Shown here piece by piece: positions 46,901-58,878 of a stretch of DNA of 64,000 nucleotides. Source of the DNA: Bilabrum cf. latius (lineage: Eukaryota; Bigyra: Bicosoecida; Bigyra; Bicosoecida); contig OZ237761.1 in the NCBI GenBank assembly GCA_965178125.1, positions 806,001 to 870,000 on the forward strand. The letters run 5' to 3'. The translations under genes were made by a program, and so were the position numbers. Below the pieces are notes generated by a model that saw only the letters and a program-made list of their open reading frames with translations, did not search any database and was not told the origin of the DNA. Position 1 is the first letter of the stretch; the number at the start of each line of letters is the position of its first letter.

Positions 46901-47148
46901 TACGGTGCAGTGTCAGCCGGGGGTGGTAGCTACTCATCCCTTGCCCGCAGCTGCCCGCGCTCACTTTTCTCTCCCGCAGGATCGTCAAAAAACATGTGCT
47001 ACTTTCTATGGGCTACGCTTCCTGCGTACACTAGGGCAGCCACATACTGCTGACCGTCAGAGCAGCTCGGATAGAACACCAAGCCTTCGCTAAATTCATT
47101 GATTCTAACGCCCGGAGTGCCATCCGGATAGTCAAAGGATAGCGCCAT
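43942..47148 (-). CDS. ERICH6/FAM194-like domain fused to a thioredoxin-like domain
   Basis: A 1068-residue frame with TAG at 46999, 46930, 46849 and 43957; the last lies four codons before the TGA. The N-terminal 250 residues fit the FAM194 (ERICH6) pattern: LSFDYPDGTPGVRINEFSEG, then VYAGSVAHRK-Q-HMFFDD, PLLASISSECTGFAVC, AHLHAWAWDP and VQIQLNKHMQLVFRGRGD followed by RVHFECDGLKHHF. The middle region is Ala/Gly-rich. A thioredoxin-like segment appears as RVVLVACVRGDEPASRAA, then VELARSPGIARKYRVTAAPL and FLAFRDGKLIYRGAMGG. It has no CxxC pair, so it is probably not a redox enzyme. FAM194 relatives are mainly ciliary, so a ciliary role is inferred. The three N-terminal TAGs are needed to join the domain. 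Confidence 0.65.
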
Positions 47149-47717
47149 ATCACTTGTGTATTGGTATTCGAAATATACCGCGACAATCAACCATGCAATC
47201 CGAACGCAGGTGCAGCTGAATGTGTCCGTTTGTGTGTGTTCTTGGGTGCACTGCACTGATACGTGTGCATCTAGAGCAGGATTCTATTCCTTGCTTGCTT
47301 GCTTGATGGTCAAGTCATACTTGCTCTGAACCATGTGGTGGACAATATAATTGTCCTTAGATCCCAGGACAATGAGAGCCTGAAACCGTCTGCTTTGCAT
47401 AGTATCGTCTGCTGGATTCACTTCCAGGCTAGCGGCGGGTTGTCAGGCTTATTGTCCGTTGATATGCACCGTTGCGGCCAGGATTCAGTCTTACAATCAT
47501 AATCTTGTGCGTGAGCTAGAGCATGCAAATTGAGCAGTATGGTAGATGCATGAAAGGGGTAATGGGAAGCAGTCAAGCATCGCAGCCAGTGCGATTCACC
47601 ACCCTGCCGACTAGGGCCTGTTGTCTTGCGCGTTCTCATGTAAAGGCATACTGGTAGTGATCTAGAAGCTATGCAAGAGCGCTTCGCTTGGCGCTGGGCG
47701 TTTTCACTAAGGAGTAC
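47149..47717. other. spacer without a supported gene
   Basis: About 570 bp of AT-richer sequence upstream of the FAM194-like gene. Short frames on both strands look random. I see no RNA gene or repeat. Confidence 0.35.
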
Positions 47718-47909
47718 TCATGCTGAGTTCGGGCGCAGAAGCAGCGCCCTGATTCCGTATCGCTCGTAGTACATAATATCAAAGCTAAGAGTGCAAGCGG
47801 CTAAAAAGAGGGTTATAGTCGCCGGCACACTCCCCTTTGCCTGAAATAGTTTAGAGGCGTGCGGGATGCGACCAAGTCTGGCAGCTAGGCCAGCTCCTAA
47901 CCGGAACAT
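47718..47909 (-). CDS. small single-pass membrane protein (candidate)
   Basis: A 63-residue frame from ATG to TGA: a basic amphipathic N-terminus (FRLGAGLAARLGRIPHASKL), a hydrophobic segment (PATITLFLAACTLSFDIMYY) and a short basic tail. The texture fits small mitochondrial inner-membrane subunits. It stands alone between two larger genes, and I have no family match. Confidence 0.35.
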   Translation of the reverse strand: MFRLGAGLAARLGRIPHASKLFQAKGSVPATITLFLAACTLSFDIMYYERYGIRALLLRPNSA

Positions 47910-48112
47910 TGCTGCCGAACTCCGCGTGCCGCGGCGATTTCATGACCAGACCGCCGCCCCGTCACTTTTCACCAGTCGGTTGTTTGATAGTGATGGCGAC
48001 AGCTAGTGTAAGTCGTTCGTTCCTTTACAGTGCATTCGTTTGATACTGTGTAGTACTCACGTGTTGCGTTGCGGCTGGCCGCTGGGCGCCCATTGCAACA
48101 TCCAAGGAGGCT

Positions 48113-51100
48113 ATGCTTCCATTGCTGATACCAGAGCGATCGCAGATCCAATCAAACCAAGGCGTTACCGGCGGTCATGAATCGGCAGCCCAGTACGAGC
48201 ATAACCCAATGAAGCATGGTAGCTCTGGCAGTGGCAAGGACGAGACCCGCGTGCAGATCAAGGATGCATCGTTCTCGTGCTGTTGCATCACAAGCACGAC
48301 GCTTGTTGTGCTCGCCATCGTCGGCGCTGCCATTGCGGTCGGTCTGGTCCTCGCGCTTGATGCCAGCGACGACGGAGGCGAAAGCGATACGATCCTATCC
48401 GGGGCTGACCTCAGTAGCGACACGCTGTCCCTTAGTGCATGCCAGACAGCCGTCGCGTCAGGTGCGTTCCTCCATTATGTCAGCGTTCGGTACGATGTTG
48501 AGGGCAGCGAAATCACGTGCAGTGACGCGGAGACTATCAACAACGCAACGTCGGATGTGTTCGGCGTCAATGCGAACGAAATCCTGGTCACGATCGTCGA
48601 GGATGGCGGTCGTAGGCTCGTTGGCGATGTCCGAACAGGGCGAGATTTGCAAGCGGCGGCAAGCACCGTGATCCAGCACATTCTTGCCGAGAGCGAGGAA
48701 GAGGCAGACTTGATTGCGTCAAGGGTGGTCGAAGCTGTGCAGGACGGCACCATCGAGGACGCGCTGGGCAGCGACTTCCCCCTGGCCACCTTCACCGTCA
48801 CCGAGGACCAGGACGGCGGCTTCGTGACGCAAGGCACCTTGGACGGGGGTACACCTGCTTCTATCAGCCCTTCACCTGCCGTAGCAGCTACGACGTCTCC
48901 AGATGCTTCATCCACTCCGACGGTGTCTCCAGCTGCTTCATCCACTCCGACGGTGTCTCCAGATGCTTCATCCACCCCGACGGTGTCTCCAGCTGCTTCA
49001 TCCACCCCGACGGTGTCTCCAGATGCTTCATCCACCCCGACGGTGTCTCCAGATGCTTCATCCACCCCGACGGTGTCTCCAGATGCTTCATCCACCCCGA
49101 CGGTGTCTCCAGATGCTTCATCCACCCCGACGGTGTCTCCAGATGCTTCATCCACCCCGACGGTGTCTCCAGATGCTTCATCCACCCCGACGGTGTCTCC
49201 AGATGCTTCATCCACCCCGACGGTGTCTCCAGATGCTTCATCCACCCCGACGGTGTCTCCAGATGCTTCATCCACCCCGACGGTGTCTCCAGATGCTTCA
49301 TCCACCCCGACGGTGTCTCCAGATGCTTCATCCACCCCGACGGTGTCTCCAGATGCTTCATCCACCCCGACGGTGTCTCCAGATGCTTCATCCACCCCGA
49401 CGGTGTCTCCAGATGCTTCATCCACCCCGACGGTGTCTCCAGCTGCTTCATCCACTCCGACGGCAAGTGCCGGCGTGCCAACTACGCCATCCGAGTCGGT
49501 CACACCGTCTGCTGCCAGCAGCCCATCCACGAGCCCGAGCCCCAGCTCAAGCACCAGCGCAACCCCATCGATATCGATGGGCAGCAGCCCATCCACGAGC
49601 CCCAGCCCATCCACGAGCCCGAGCACCAGCGCGACCCCGTCAGTATCGCCTTCGATCACACCGTCAACTTCCGCGGTAAGTTTGCGTGTGCAGTCCCACG
49701 TAGATGCCACGTATTGCGAGTGCTGCACGCCCACAGGCGCTTGGCTTGTACCGATCTTCTCATATCGTCCTCGCAGTCCCCATCTGCGTCTCCTACCGCG
49801 CTGGGGCAAATCATCGTTGCGACCAGAGACGTCACTGATCCAAGTAGGGCCATTAGCATCAACGTCACATTCACTGACTACATCACGGATGAAGTTCTGG
49901 GAGCTTCTATCGTGACCGATGCGCAGCCAGTGTTCCAGCAAATGTCCAGGGGCACTGATGTCTACGCGGCCACCATCACGAGTGCAGGGGTCTACGACGT
50001 AGGCCCTAGCATCGCCGTCAACCCCTCGAACGGTGGGGTACTTGGCATACCATCCCTGCCGACTAGCAGCAACCGTGACATTACGTACGTGGTGATACAG
50101 AGTCAAGTTATCGCGGGATCAGATCACGATGCAAGAGCCACCGCAGGGACAGAAGCGGCGACTTTCGCAGAAGCAGTCCCAAATACCAACAGCTTTGATT
50201 TTAGCTAGAGGTGCTCGAGGGAGTCCAGTAACTCAGCTGTGTGCAGCCTTGGGGGGACCTCGATGGAATGGCTCAGCAACCTCTAGGTGAATTTCAACAA
50301 GTTTTCTACCCTCTCTGTGGAGGACCGCAACTCATCTTGCAAGGACGGATCCGTGACCGACCCAGATGACTGCATCGTACGGTTGTCGGTGAGAGCCTCC
50401 CTGCTTGGCGTTGACCAACAAAGCCCTTCGTTTCCTGCACTGGCGCTACGTGGCTATGATCTCGCTCGCAGACTTCCTACTCCCATGCATCGGCCTGCCA
50501 TCCTGCAGCTGCCCCTCTTTGCATGCATTCATCACACCGCAGATCCTCATGGACAACTACCCGTACCGAAAGACGTCAGCGGTTGCTAATGCGGATGACC
50601 TCACCCTAGACGACGAGAACTTTGACGAGGACATCGCGGTGAGGGGCGACTTCACTCTGGAGCGAGTCGCGATCGCTGGCGACATCACCGGGATCCGCAT
50701 GCCATCCATGTTTGACTTCGTCGCGTCGCCTTCTGCTGCCATTGTCGACGTGAACACGGGTGAGGTGACTGTGCTCAGAGCGCACGAGGCGGTGACTCAG
50801 GCAACAAGGGACCACGTTGATGCCACCGGTGCCGTTTGTTCGGAGTGGGCGATCGGGAGCATCAACATCTCAGATGGGAGTGTTGGCCTCTACAACGAGA
50901 CTGGCATGAATGTGGTGCTGGAGGAGTTCTTCGTGACCAACTGGTGGGAGGGGTACGTCTGGAACGGGACAAATCCCACGAGCCGCAACACCTCGTTCGT
51001 GCCCTCTGGCGTGTCAACCTTCCCGTTCTTGTGCTCGGTGCCGCCCTCCGCGCTGGAGGCCAACCTGGACCTGCTTGTCGCGGCGAACCACCAAGACAAC

Positions 51101-51535
51101 ATGGACCTCATCGCCAACCCAACGGGTCTGGCCCAGTGGCTTTCGGCGTACATCGTGCCGGAAAGGTTTTCCAGCACTCGGCGGAACGACATCGCGGAGA
51201 TGGAAAAGAGGGACAGGGTCGAGGTGCGGCGCCGTGCTCTGCGAGGAGGCGAGACTGCCACTGCTACATCTAGTGGAGATAGTCAAAACCAGGACCCGAG
51301 CAGCGTCCCCGAAGACGTGCAGGCACTCCGCCTGCTGGGCAACAGAGACCCGATCAGCGGGCGCATGCTCATGGATGTGGACGACCTGCCCGACCATGCT
51401 CCGCGGGTCGAGCGAGAGGGAAGTGGAGATCATCATGATGGCCCCGATGCCGAGGTGAAGAGGGAGCACATGTTCCACGGGAGGGACCCGATGCGGCCTT
51501 GGATGACGGCTGATGGGAAGGGCCTGCTGGTATGA
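48113..51535 (+). CDS. membrane-anchored protein with a mucin-like Ser/Thr/Pro repeat stalk
   Basis: Three exons (48113-49675, 49777-50388, 50543-51535) with introns of 101 and 154 bp (GTAAGT and GTGAGA donors), 1055 residues. A single hydrophobic segment near residue 65 (TLVVLAIVGAAIAVGLVLAL), after a CCC cluster, suggests a type II membrane protein or long signal-anchor. Next comes a small domain (LSACQTAVASGAFLHYVSVR, then GVNANEILVTIVEDG), and from about residue 260 some 18 copies of SPDASSTPTV. Exons 2 and 3 code a large extracellular-looking region with NxT/NxS sites (LYNETGMNV, WNGTNPTSRNTS). TAG codons at 50206 and 50284 lie in exon 2. TGA ends the gene. The stalk is probably O-glycosylated, as in cell-surface glycoproteins. 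Function is unknown. Confidence 0.7.
48891..49470. repeat. 30-bp coding minisatellite, about 18-19 copies
   Basis: Units of 30 bp (beginning AGATGCTTCATCCACCCCGA) run from about 48900 to 49460 with only A/C changes in the GAT/GCT codon and T/C in the proline codon. The unit is a multiple of three and codes SP(D/A)ASSTPTV. A long minus-strand frame through it is a shadow. Confidence 0.95.
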
Positions 51536-52001
51536 TGCGAATGTGCCGGTTTCGACTGCCGGGGGTGCGGCTCAGGAGCGCGGGTGGAGCGGGTGGTACA
51601 TTGTCCACCAGCGCTGCGGGAGGGCCCCGTCAGCTGACGGCCGGACCTCCTGCAATGTGTCAGGGGCAGTGTGCATCCCAGCCTCAGGATGTGATTTGTG
51701 CAGTAGCCGCTGCAGGCATTTCGGGGCTTGTTTTGTACATTTGCTTTCTCGTTGAAATCGTCGTGCACAATCCTCTTGCCCTAATGAAGGCTCCGAGTCC
51801 GGGGATCCATCCCCAATTGCATTCGGTAAACACCGCGACTGGCCTGCATTTTGAGTTGGTTTCGGCTGCGCTACAACAGAAGCATCGCTTACAAAGGGAG
51901 CCTAACGCACTTGACAGTGCGAGGGGGCGGCCCGGGGGGGGGCGGTTTGGACAAAGGTTTGCGCAGAAATATAGACCATACAAATACGCGGCGTACACAA
52001 T
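51536..52001. other. convergent spacer
   Basis: About 466 bp between the 3' ends of the mucin-like gene and beta-COP. Plus-strand open frames here have no coding character, and no repeat or RNA is seen. Confidence 0.35.
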
Positions 52002-55000
52002 TCACTTCTTCTGCTAGCTCGTGATCCTATCTCCCAGTGCAAGAGCCACTCCCTGCGTCTTGGCACGGATCCGGATGTGCCCTCGCACGGACCCATCCTC
52101 CATCTTCATCACGCTCAGGTTCGCAAGCGCGTCCTCCCCAAAGGTTGACTTGGCGTACAGGTTAGCCGCCAGAAACTCCGAGTCTCCCTGCAGAGCGTCC
52201 ATGGGCGTGAGGCACTGCATGGAGGTGATCTTCACGATGTGAGCCAGGTACTCCTGCAGGGACCGCAGGTTGGTGTTCACCGACACCTTGTTCTCCCACT
52301 CGAACTCGGCCCACATCCCGCGGAAGGCGATGGCCTCGCAGTAGGCTGGGTGGATGTAGTCCATAATGTCGATGCGCACCTCGCTCAGGTGCACCACGTG
52401 CTTGTCGAAGAAGCTCCTCGGCTTGTCGTACACCACCGTGCCGTAGATGTACCCGCTCTCGGTGCTGCTGATCTTCACAGAGGCACGCACTGCGCGGCTC
52501 TCGCCCGGGCCCAGCGTCACGACGGGCGGCCTCTCGACGAGCTTGAGCTCCCCCACCGTGCCCAGCTCCACGCTCACGTTGGTCAGCGTCCGGTCCGACC
52601 TGTTCAGCAGGGCCATGTCCAGCACGATGTCGTAGTCGTGCACCGTCACGCAGGCCTCCACGTACACCGCGTCCGAGAACCCGGTCAGCTGGTGCACCCT
52701 CGACAGCCTCGCCCCGAAATCGTCCTGCGAGGAGGCAGTAGCCCGCTGCACCTCGGCGTCGTCGTCCAGCGCGAGCTCCATCTGTGAAGGGCCGCCGGCC
52801 GCCGCGGCGCCCTTGCCCCTCAGCTGGCGCACTACGATGACGTCGTCCGGCTGCGTCACCACCTACAGGGACGTGCGCCCGCCCACCGAGCGCCCGCCGA
52901 GCCTGGTGGTGGCCCTCCCGTTGGAGGCACCCGCCCCGCTGGCCGGCCCCTGCTCGTCCTCCTGGTTTTCCTTCGATTCCACGACGGCAGACGGACGCTG
53001 CGAGTAACCCGGCAGCCGCGCGTTCGCCCCCGAGGGCCCCTGCTCCCCGCCCTGCTGCTCCGAGGCTTCGCTCTCCGCATGCCGGGCCGCCAGCTCCTCC
53101 AGCGCGGCCGCGTCTGCGATCAGTCCCGCCATGCCTGCCTCCCCGCCGCTCGCCGCAGTGGAGGACCCGCTGCCGCCCATGCCCCTCTAGTGGTTCTTCT
53201 GGGCGCGCTCCTTGAGGATCTGTGCCTTGGCCTTGGAGATGCGCTGGAAGGACAGCAGCTCCTTGAAGGCCGCCTCGCAGCCGTCCAGCAGCACCGGGGT
53301 CAGAGCCTCTCTGGTCTCAGGCTCGCCCAGGATGCGGATGCAGGCCACCACGTGCTCGAAGGCGTCCTGGTCCATGCGCAGAGTGCGAGCCGAGGATGCG
53401 GCCGCGCCCGAGGAGCCGCCGTCGCTCGACACTCCGGTGGCACCCACGTCTGCCGCCAGCCCGGCCACTGCCGCGGCCTTGTCGCCCTGGTGCTGCTGCT
53501 GACCCACCTCCAGCACCGCCGTCATCACCAGCAGAGCGTCCACCACTGCCGACTTGGCCTCAGCCGACGCCGGCCCATGGGCTTGCCCGGCCCTAAGCGC
53601 GAGCTTGGTCAGCGTGGAGGCCAGCGCAGAGGCCAAGTACCAGTTGCCGCGCCCCTTGAGCAGGAGCCGCCGCAGCGCAGGCCCGGACGAGGTGCGGGCC
53701 GTGTCAGCTGCCGCCTGCTGCGCCGCGGATGCCTCAGTCATGGCCGACTGCGTGGCGTAGCTCCCGTCCGCCAGGATCTTGGGCCCCTTGGAGGCCACAG
53801 GGGCGGTCGACGACTCGCCACCCTCGGCTGGGCCAGCTGCGCCGTCCTCCTCCTCGCCCCCCTCTGCAGCAGGGGCCACCACGGGTGCAGCCCTCTCGTC
53901 TCTGTGCGGCTCGGTGAGCGGCAGCGAGCCCAGCGTGTCCCGGATGGAGGCCAGCGCCCCCTGAATGGCCTCCTTGCTCTCGGCGAACTGGCCCATCACC
54001 CACAGAGCCACGCGCATCACCTCCGTGTGCTGCACGTCTGCCACTGTGTTCTCCAGTCGGGCCAGCAGGTCGGCTCGCATGTGCGGCTGAGTCTCTGCCA
54101 GCTGCCTCACGAGGTGCGCCACGTCCAGCGCCGACTCGGCGTCCACATCGGGGGAAGACACGAACGAGAGCAGGGCAGGCAGCACGTGGGTGGCCACACC
54201 GGGGAAACGCACGGCGCACTGGTGGAGTGCCTGCACCAGGGCGCGGTGGTAGGCCTGGGCGTTGCGCAGCGCATCGGACCCACCTCTACGCTTGCGAGAG
54301 CTGCTGCCGGCGCCTGCCGCCGCGTCCGATGTCTCCTCGACTGCCTTGGCTTCTGCAACGGCCTCTGCCGCCCCCATTGCCTCCTTCCGCAGGAGGCCCG
54401 CGACCTCGTCCACGTTCCTCTAAGACACCAGCCGCATGGCCAGGGAGAGAGCGGCCTTGCGCACCCCCAGGTGCTCCGTCCCGAGGGCCCGCAGCACCTC
54501 CATGACCTGCTCCCGGAGCACACGGGCGTGCCTGGGCAGCAGCTGGCCCAGTCGCTCGATGACCACGAGGCGCACGTTGTTGTCCGTGCCTCGCTTAAGC
54601 AGACGGGTCCAAGCCTGCGTGGCAGCTCGCACCGCCGTGGGTGCAGAGGACATGGCCACAAGCGCTGAGGCCGCCTCGAAGGCAACCGCCGCCGATTCGC
54701 TCTCCAGCAGCTGGAAGATGGGGCCGATGAAGCGGGCCTTCATGGCCGGATCCTTGCGGCAGGTGCGGCGGGCCAGCTCGAGCAGAGCCAGCTGAAAGCC
54801 CTCCCCGTACGCCTCCACCTCGGATGCGTGCTCCACGTAAAACTCGAGAGCCTTGGCCTGGTCGCAGTCGAACAGCATGATGAACGCGTTGCGACGGGCA
54901 GCCGGGTCCTTTTCCTCCCTTATGAACTTTGCGATGTCCTCCGCGGCATCTGGGAATGCTGCTGCTCCAAAGTTCCGCACAATGGAGTGCACCGTGAGGA

Positions 55001-55578
55001 CGGCATGCCGACGCACGTACGGGTGGCCGTGTCTCAGATTGTCCCGAACGGGCTCGATGAGCTCGTGCACTAAGTCGCTCTCCCTGATTTTGCAAAGGAA
55101 TCGCAATGTGCAGCCGCGCACATACTCGTTCGGGTGCTTGAGATCTTCTCTCAAGGAGTTGCTGCGATGGTAGAGAGGACGGGTGCCAAGCTATTCACAA
55201 GTGGGGCTGCTGCGGGTCTGCCGCCCGCGGCACTTGCTATTCGCATCAAAAGGCATACATCAGCACAATGACTCACCAGACGAGAATAAGTTCTTGCAAT
55301 AGCTTGCCATCCGCGCCACGTTTCCGGACTGCTTCCCAGTACAACATCAGCATCTTTTTCAAGGCATGGTCCTCGACAGTGACGCAGCCCCTAATCACAT
55401 CCATTAATATTCCCGACATGTCCACGCCAGCCAGCATTGCCATCAAAGCGCGGCGCAGCCCGTCCGTCTTCGCAAACACATCCGGATCCGCTAGAAGCTG
55501 CTTCACCTCATCTACTGTCGCAACCTCGTAGCTCGCTGGCTACGCAACAATAAAGGTGCAGCTATCTTCCAACGCCAT
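52002..55578 (-). CDS. COPB1: beta-COP, coatomer subunit beta
   Basis: Two exons (55578-55277, 55161-52002) with a 115-bp intron (GTGAGT...CGCAG) that joins GKLLQELILV-C to NSLREDLKHPNEYVRG, as in other beta-COPs. The protein is 1153 residues (human 953), longer through low-complexity inserts. The N-terminal HEAT/adaptin solenoid is evident (RGCTLRFLCKIRE, YVRRHAVLTVHSIVRNFG, RRNAFIMLFDCDQAKAL). The C-terminal half includes LSRVHQLTGFSDAVYVEA, EVRIDIMDYIHPAYCE, MWAEFEWENKVSVNTN and HIRIRAKTQGVALALGDR. TAG codons at 55540, 54420, 53187, 52863 and 52014 are all in frame. The one at 54420 splits LVS-TAG-RNVDEVAGLL, a conserved block, and the last is followed by QKK and TGA, as in animal beta-COP ends. 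It is part of the COPI coat for Golgi-to-ER transport. Confidence 0.97.
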
Positions 55579-55740
55579 GGCCGTATCACTTCTCCAGAGA
55601 AGGGGTTCGTGGCAGAGCAAGCCCAATAAAAAATAACTTAGCGTCTCCAAAATCTTGTTTAATACAACACATAACGTTACAATTATACTATTCGGAGCAA
55701 TAAACAATCCGCCGGAACGATTCACAACGTCCGCTGTACC

Positions 55741-56271
55741 ATGGGACTGTACGACATGAGCCCTTCGGCAACAGTCGCTCGAGATGTATTTGAGACTATC
55801 GAGTATGGCGTTTACTTTGGGATTTCGATCCCTCTTCTGATGAATACAACCCACTGGTTGCAGCTTGCAAGGAAACACGGCAGCTTGCAACGAGGCTACC
55901 GTGCCTTGTAGCAGTCTTCGCCAAGATTGCTTCACTTTGATCGCGGGTTTCTGTCTGCCCGTCTGCTGGCACTGAATGAACCACGTTTGTTTCGTGGGAC
56001 GGTGGCAACGAGTATCGGGGTAGGCAGTTTGCTTCTCGCAGTTCGTACGAGCGAAACTGTGTGTGGATACGCGTACATCGCAGCACTAAAGCCTTCAAAT
56101 CCAATGCACCCGAAAGATGATAACAAGGTGGCGCGGCTTGCAGGTGCTTTTACGGGGTCGGGGCTGTACGCATATCGCAAGTTTGGCCTGACGATGGCGG
56201 GAGCTGGGACGATGCTTAGTGTAGGCATACTATCTGCGGTTATCCAGAAGTTTGGGGCGAGTCGTCAATAA
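55741..56271 (+). CDS. small multi-pass membrane protein, unknown family
   Basis: A 176-residue frame with one TAG (55909) and TAA at 56269. The N-terminus is MGLYDMSPSATVARDVFETI, then EYGVYFGISIPLLM. Two hydrophobic stretches follow, GTVATSIGVGSLLLAV and, near the end, LTMAGAGTMLSVGILSAVI, with a basic loop DDNKVARLAGAF between them. I do not recognise it. The start is the first in-frame ATG, 162 bp from the beta-COP start on the other strand, so the two may share a promoter. Confidence 0.6.
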
Positions 56272-56300
56272 TGTATGGTCACAACGCAGCCACGCGGGAG

Positions 56301-58599
56301 TTATGTGGCGGGCACATCCCCGAACCACCGAGAGGGCAGGCACTGCAGCACAGCTGCGGCTGCCTCGAGTGGCACGGGAAGTTCGCTCTCTGCTGCACCA
56401 TGCCAGTGGCTACCGAGACCCACTTCTCGCACCGAGATATTCCTTGGTCTGGCCTTATCCGTGCTGCACTTCCCCTTGGCTCGGATCACCGAAGATGCCT
56501 CCTGGTCGCGCTCATGGTGGGCCTCTTCTCCCGCGAACAGACCCACCACCACCTCCAGCGGGATGGGCCTGCCGCTGCCTTGCGCGGGCTCGGGGGAGTC
56601 GCTGGTGGCTGTCCTCTCCAAGGTGGCGGTGGCCATGATACGCACCTCCAGCGAGGAGCCCTTGGTGGATGCATCGGCATCTGCACGAGGTACTGGCAGG
56701 TCCAGCACCCACCGGATGGCGGTGTCCACCTCCGACCCTCCAGCGCCGCCCCTGGCTGGCACCGCAGCACAGCTCAGCACTGAACCCGCCGTGGTTTTCG
56801 CCCCGCGAGGAGTCCCGTGAACGGATGCGCCCGCAAATTCAGCGCGGGCCGACACGAGCTGCACTCGGCCACTGCCCTGCCCGAGGCCTTCGTCCTTTGG
56901 CAGAGCAGGCAGCGTGCGGCCGGCGCTGTCATCCGAGTCGCTGGGCCGGCCACTGCGCCGGCCAGCTTTGAGACCGCCCAGCGGCAGCATGAGGTCCACC
57001 TAGGCTCGCACGCTAGCGCTGGTGCTGGCACTGGTGCCCCTAAGGATGCCCCTCAGCTGTGCAGGAAAAAGCTTGAGCTTCACCAGGCAGTTCACTGCCG
57101 ATGACTGTCGTGGGGACCCGGACCCAGCCGCGACAGAGCTGCGACTAGAGGTGGACCAACCTTTGATCTTCGCTGCACCGGAAGCAACCGCCGGGGGTTC
57201 GCCCAGGCCAGCGCCAGCCTTTGCGCCCTGGTGGCCTGCCAGCAGCAGCACGTGGGCCGGGCACGAGGACGACGAAGGAGCAGAGGGCGAGTGCGATGGC
57301 GATGTAGCGGGCCCTGGGCGCGGTGGCAGCTTGAGGGCTGCGTATACCCCGCCATGCGCAAGGGGCTTGGTGCGGATGGCGGCACCGGACCGATCTGTGC
57401 GCAGAGCACCGTCACCAAGTGGCCATGCAGCCATGGTGTCCGTGCCTGGGCGAGCCAGCCTAGCCTCATGCAGCGGCACAGTTCCCTCTCGCCTGACGGC
57501 TAGGACCCAGCTCGACCTGAGTGCTGGCAGCGCCGTGAGAAAGGCATAGGCTGCTGCAGCACGCACCTGCCCAGAGGCCGACAGCCTGTACTGCGTCTGT
57601 CTGCGCACCAGCAGAGTTGGCTCGTCGGGCACTTGCGATGCAGGAGTATCGGCTTGAGTGCTCGAACCTGCGTGCGCCGCCCCGCTGCTGGCTGATAGTG
57701 CGTCAGAGGGCCCCCCTCGGCGGGCGAGGGCATCCGGGTGGGCATCGCTGCCGCTTGCACTGCTGCTGTTGCCCTGTTGGCCTGAGCCAGCGGCAGCCGG
57801 CGAGGGTGCCTGCGATGCACCGCCAGTGAAGTCGGCACTTTGCAGCTCGGGTTCCGCGCTTGCTAGACCTGCAGCATCGCCTTGACTGCTGGTTGCATCG
57901 ATCGGTGCCGTGGTGTCTGGCCCCGCAGGGACTGGTGCGAGAGTCGATGGCGCCCCGTCTAGTAGGCTGGATCCAGCAGAGTCGCGGGAGGCTGGCAGCC
58001 TGGCCCGGGCGTTGTGAACCATGGCAGCGACTCGGCCGCGGCGGAGTCTAGAGGCCACGGGGGACTTGCTGCTGCCGTGCTGCTGCCACTCTGCTCGAAA
58101 TGACAGGTCTGAATCTGAGGCTCGAGCCCTCGTCAACGCAGCCTCGGCTACTGCCGCCGTGCTGCGCCGCTCCCCGCCCGGCACTGCCTCGGTAGCTGCG
58201 CTCGCTACAGCCGCATACCCCCCAGCAGTTTCAAGATGCGACGGGCACTCGTCAAACGATGTGCTACCTGGTGCTATGGAGCTCGAGAGTCCCGAGAATG
58301 AGTTGAGCGCAAGCGAGTTGTCTTTTGCACGGATCGAGATGCCCGCACATGATAAATCGGACGCGCCACTATGATGAGCCTTTCCATAAGCTAGCCTATG
58401 CATGACTCGAAGTACGGCGGGTCGCAAAGACAGCAACACGGGTACAGACGTGGACGACTAGCCCCCGCAAACCTGCTCGATCGCCATCGCAATCGCAAAC
58501 CCGAGCCGACGCGCGGCCTCCAAGCTGGCAGCCTGTACCTCCACAGCTAGCTCCTTATCAGCCTGCCCCAGTTGTTGCAAGACCCTAGGGCCAGAAATG
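56301..58599 (-). CDS. hypothetical Ser/Ala-rich protein, 5' end unresolved
   Basis: A long open frame with TAG at 58458 and 57000 and a TAA stop at 56301. The visible N-terminal part is helical and well conserved in character: SISGPRVLQQLGQADKEL, then LEAARRLGFAIAMAIEQV. It starts at a splice acceptor (CCGCAG at 58600-58605). The matching donor is probably GTGAGT at 58683-58688, giving an 89-bp intron and an upstream exon ending QLRPVRRIIVEALPVIS. The rest is low complexity with some ordered islands (GQVRAAAAYAFLTALPALR; VNCLVKLKLFPAQLRGIL; DTAIRWVLDLPVPRADA; LEVVVGLFAGEEA). I assign no function. Its end is 29 bp from the end of the gene at 55741. Confidence 0.5.
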
Positions 58600-58878
58600 C
58601 TGCGGTTTCTTTGATTGTCAGCGAGGTAAACCACGGTCTAATGTGGTATTCAAGGTCTCGCACCGGCTCGCCAACGGCAACGACTCACCTAATTACTGGT
58701 AACGCTTCTACTATGATGCGCCGCACTGGCCGTAACTGTACGACACACGCGTTCATGGCTATAATTACACTGTTGCAGTTGTGGCCATTAATCGGATTTT
58801 CCGAAATGTAACGTGGTAAACGAACAGGGCAGATCTTTTTGCCGGATTCAACCAGTACGCGCGATAAAACGCTTGCAA

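Noticed and set aside
48475-50106. A 543-codon minus-strand frame with DEASGDTVGV repeats
   Set aside because: It arises only because the 30-bp plus-strand repeat is open in several frames. The plus strand has the ATG, the transmembrane segment and the splice sites.
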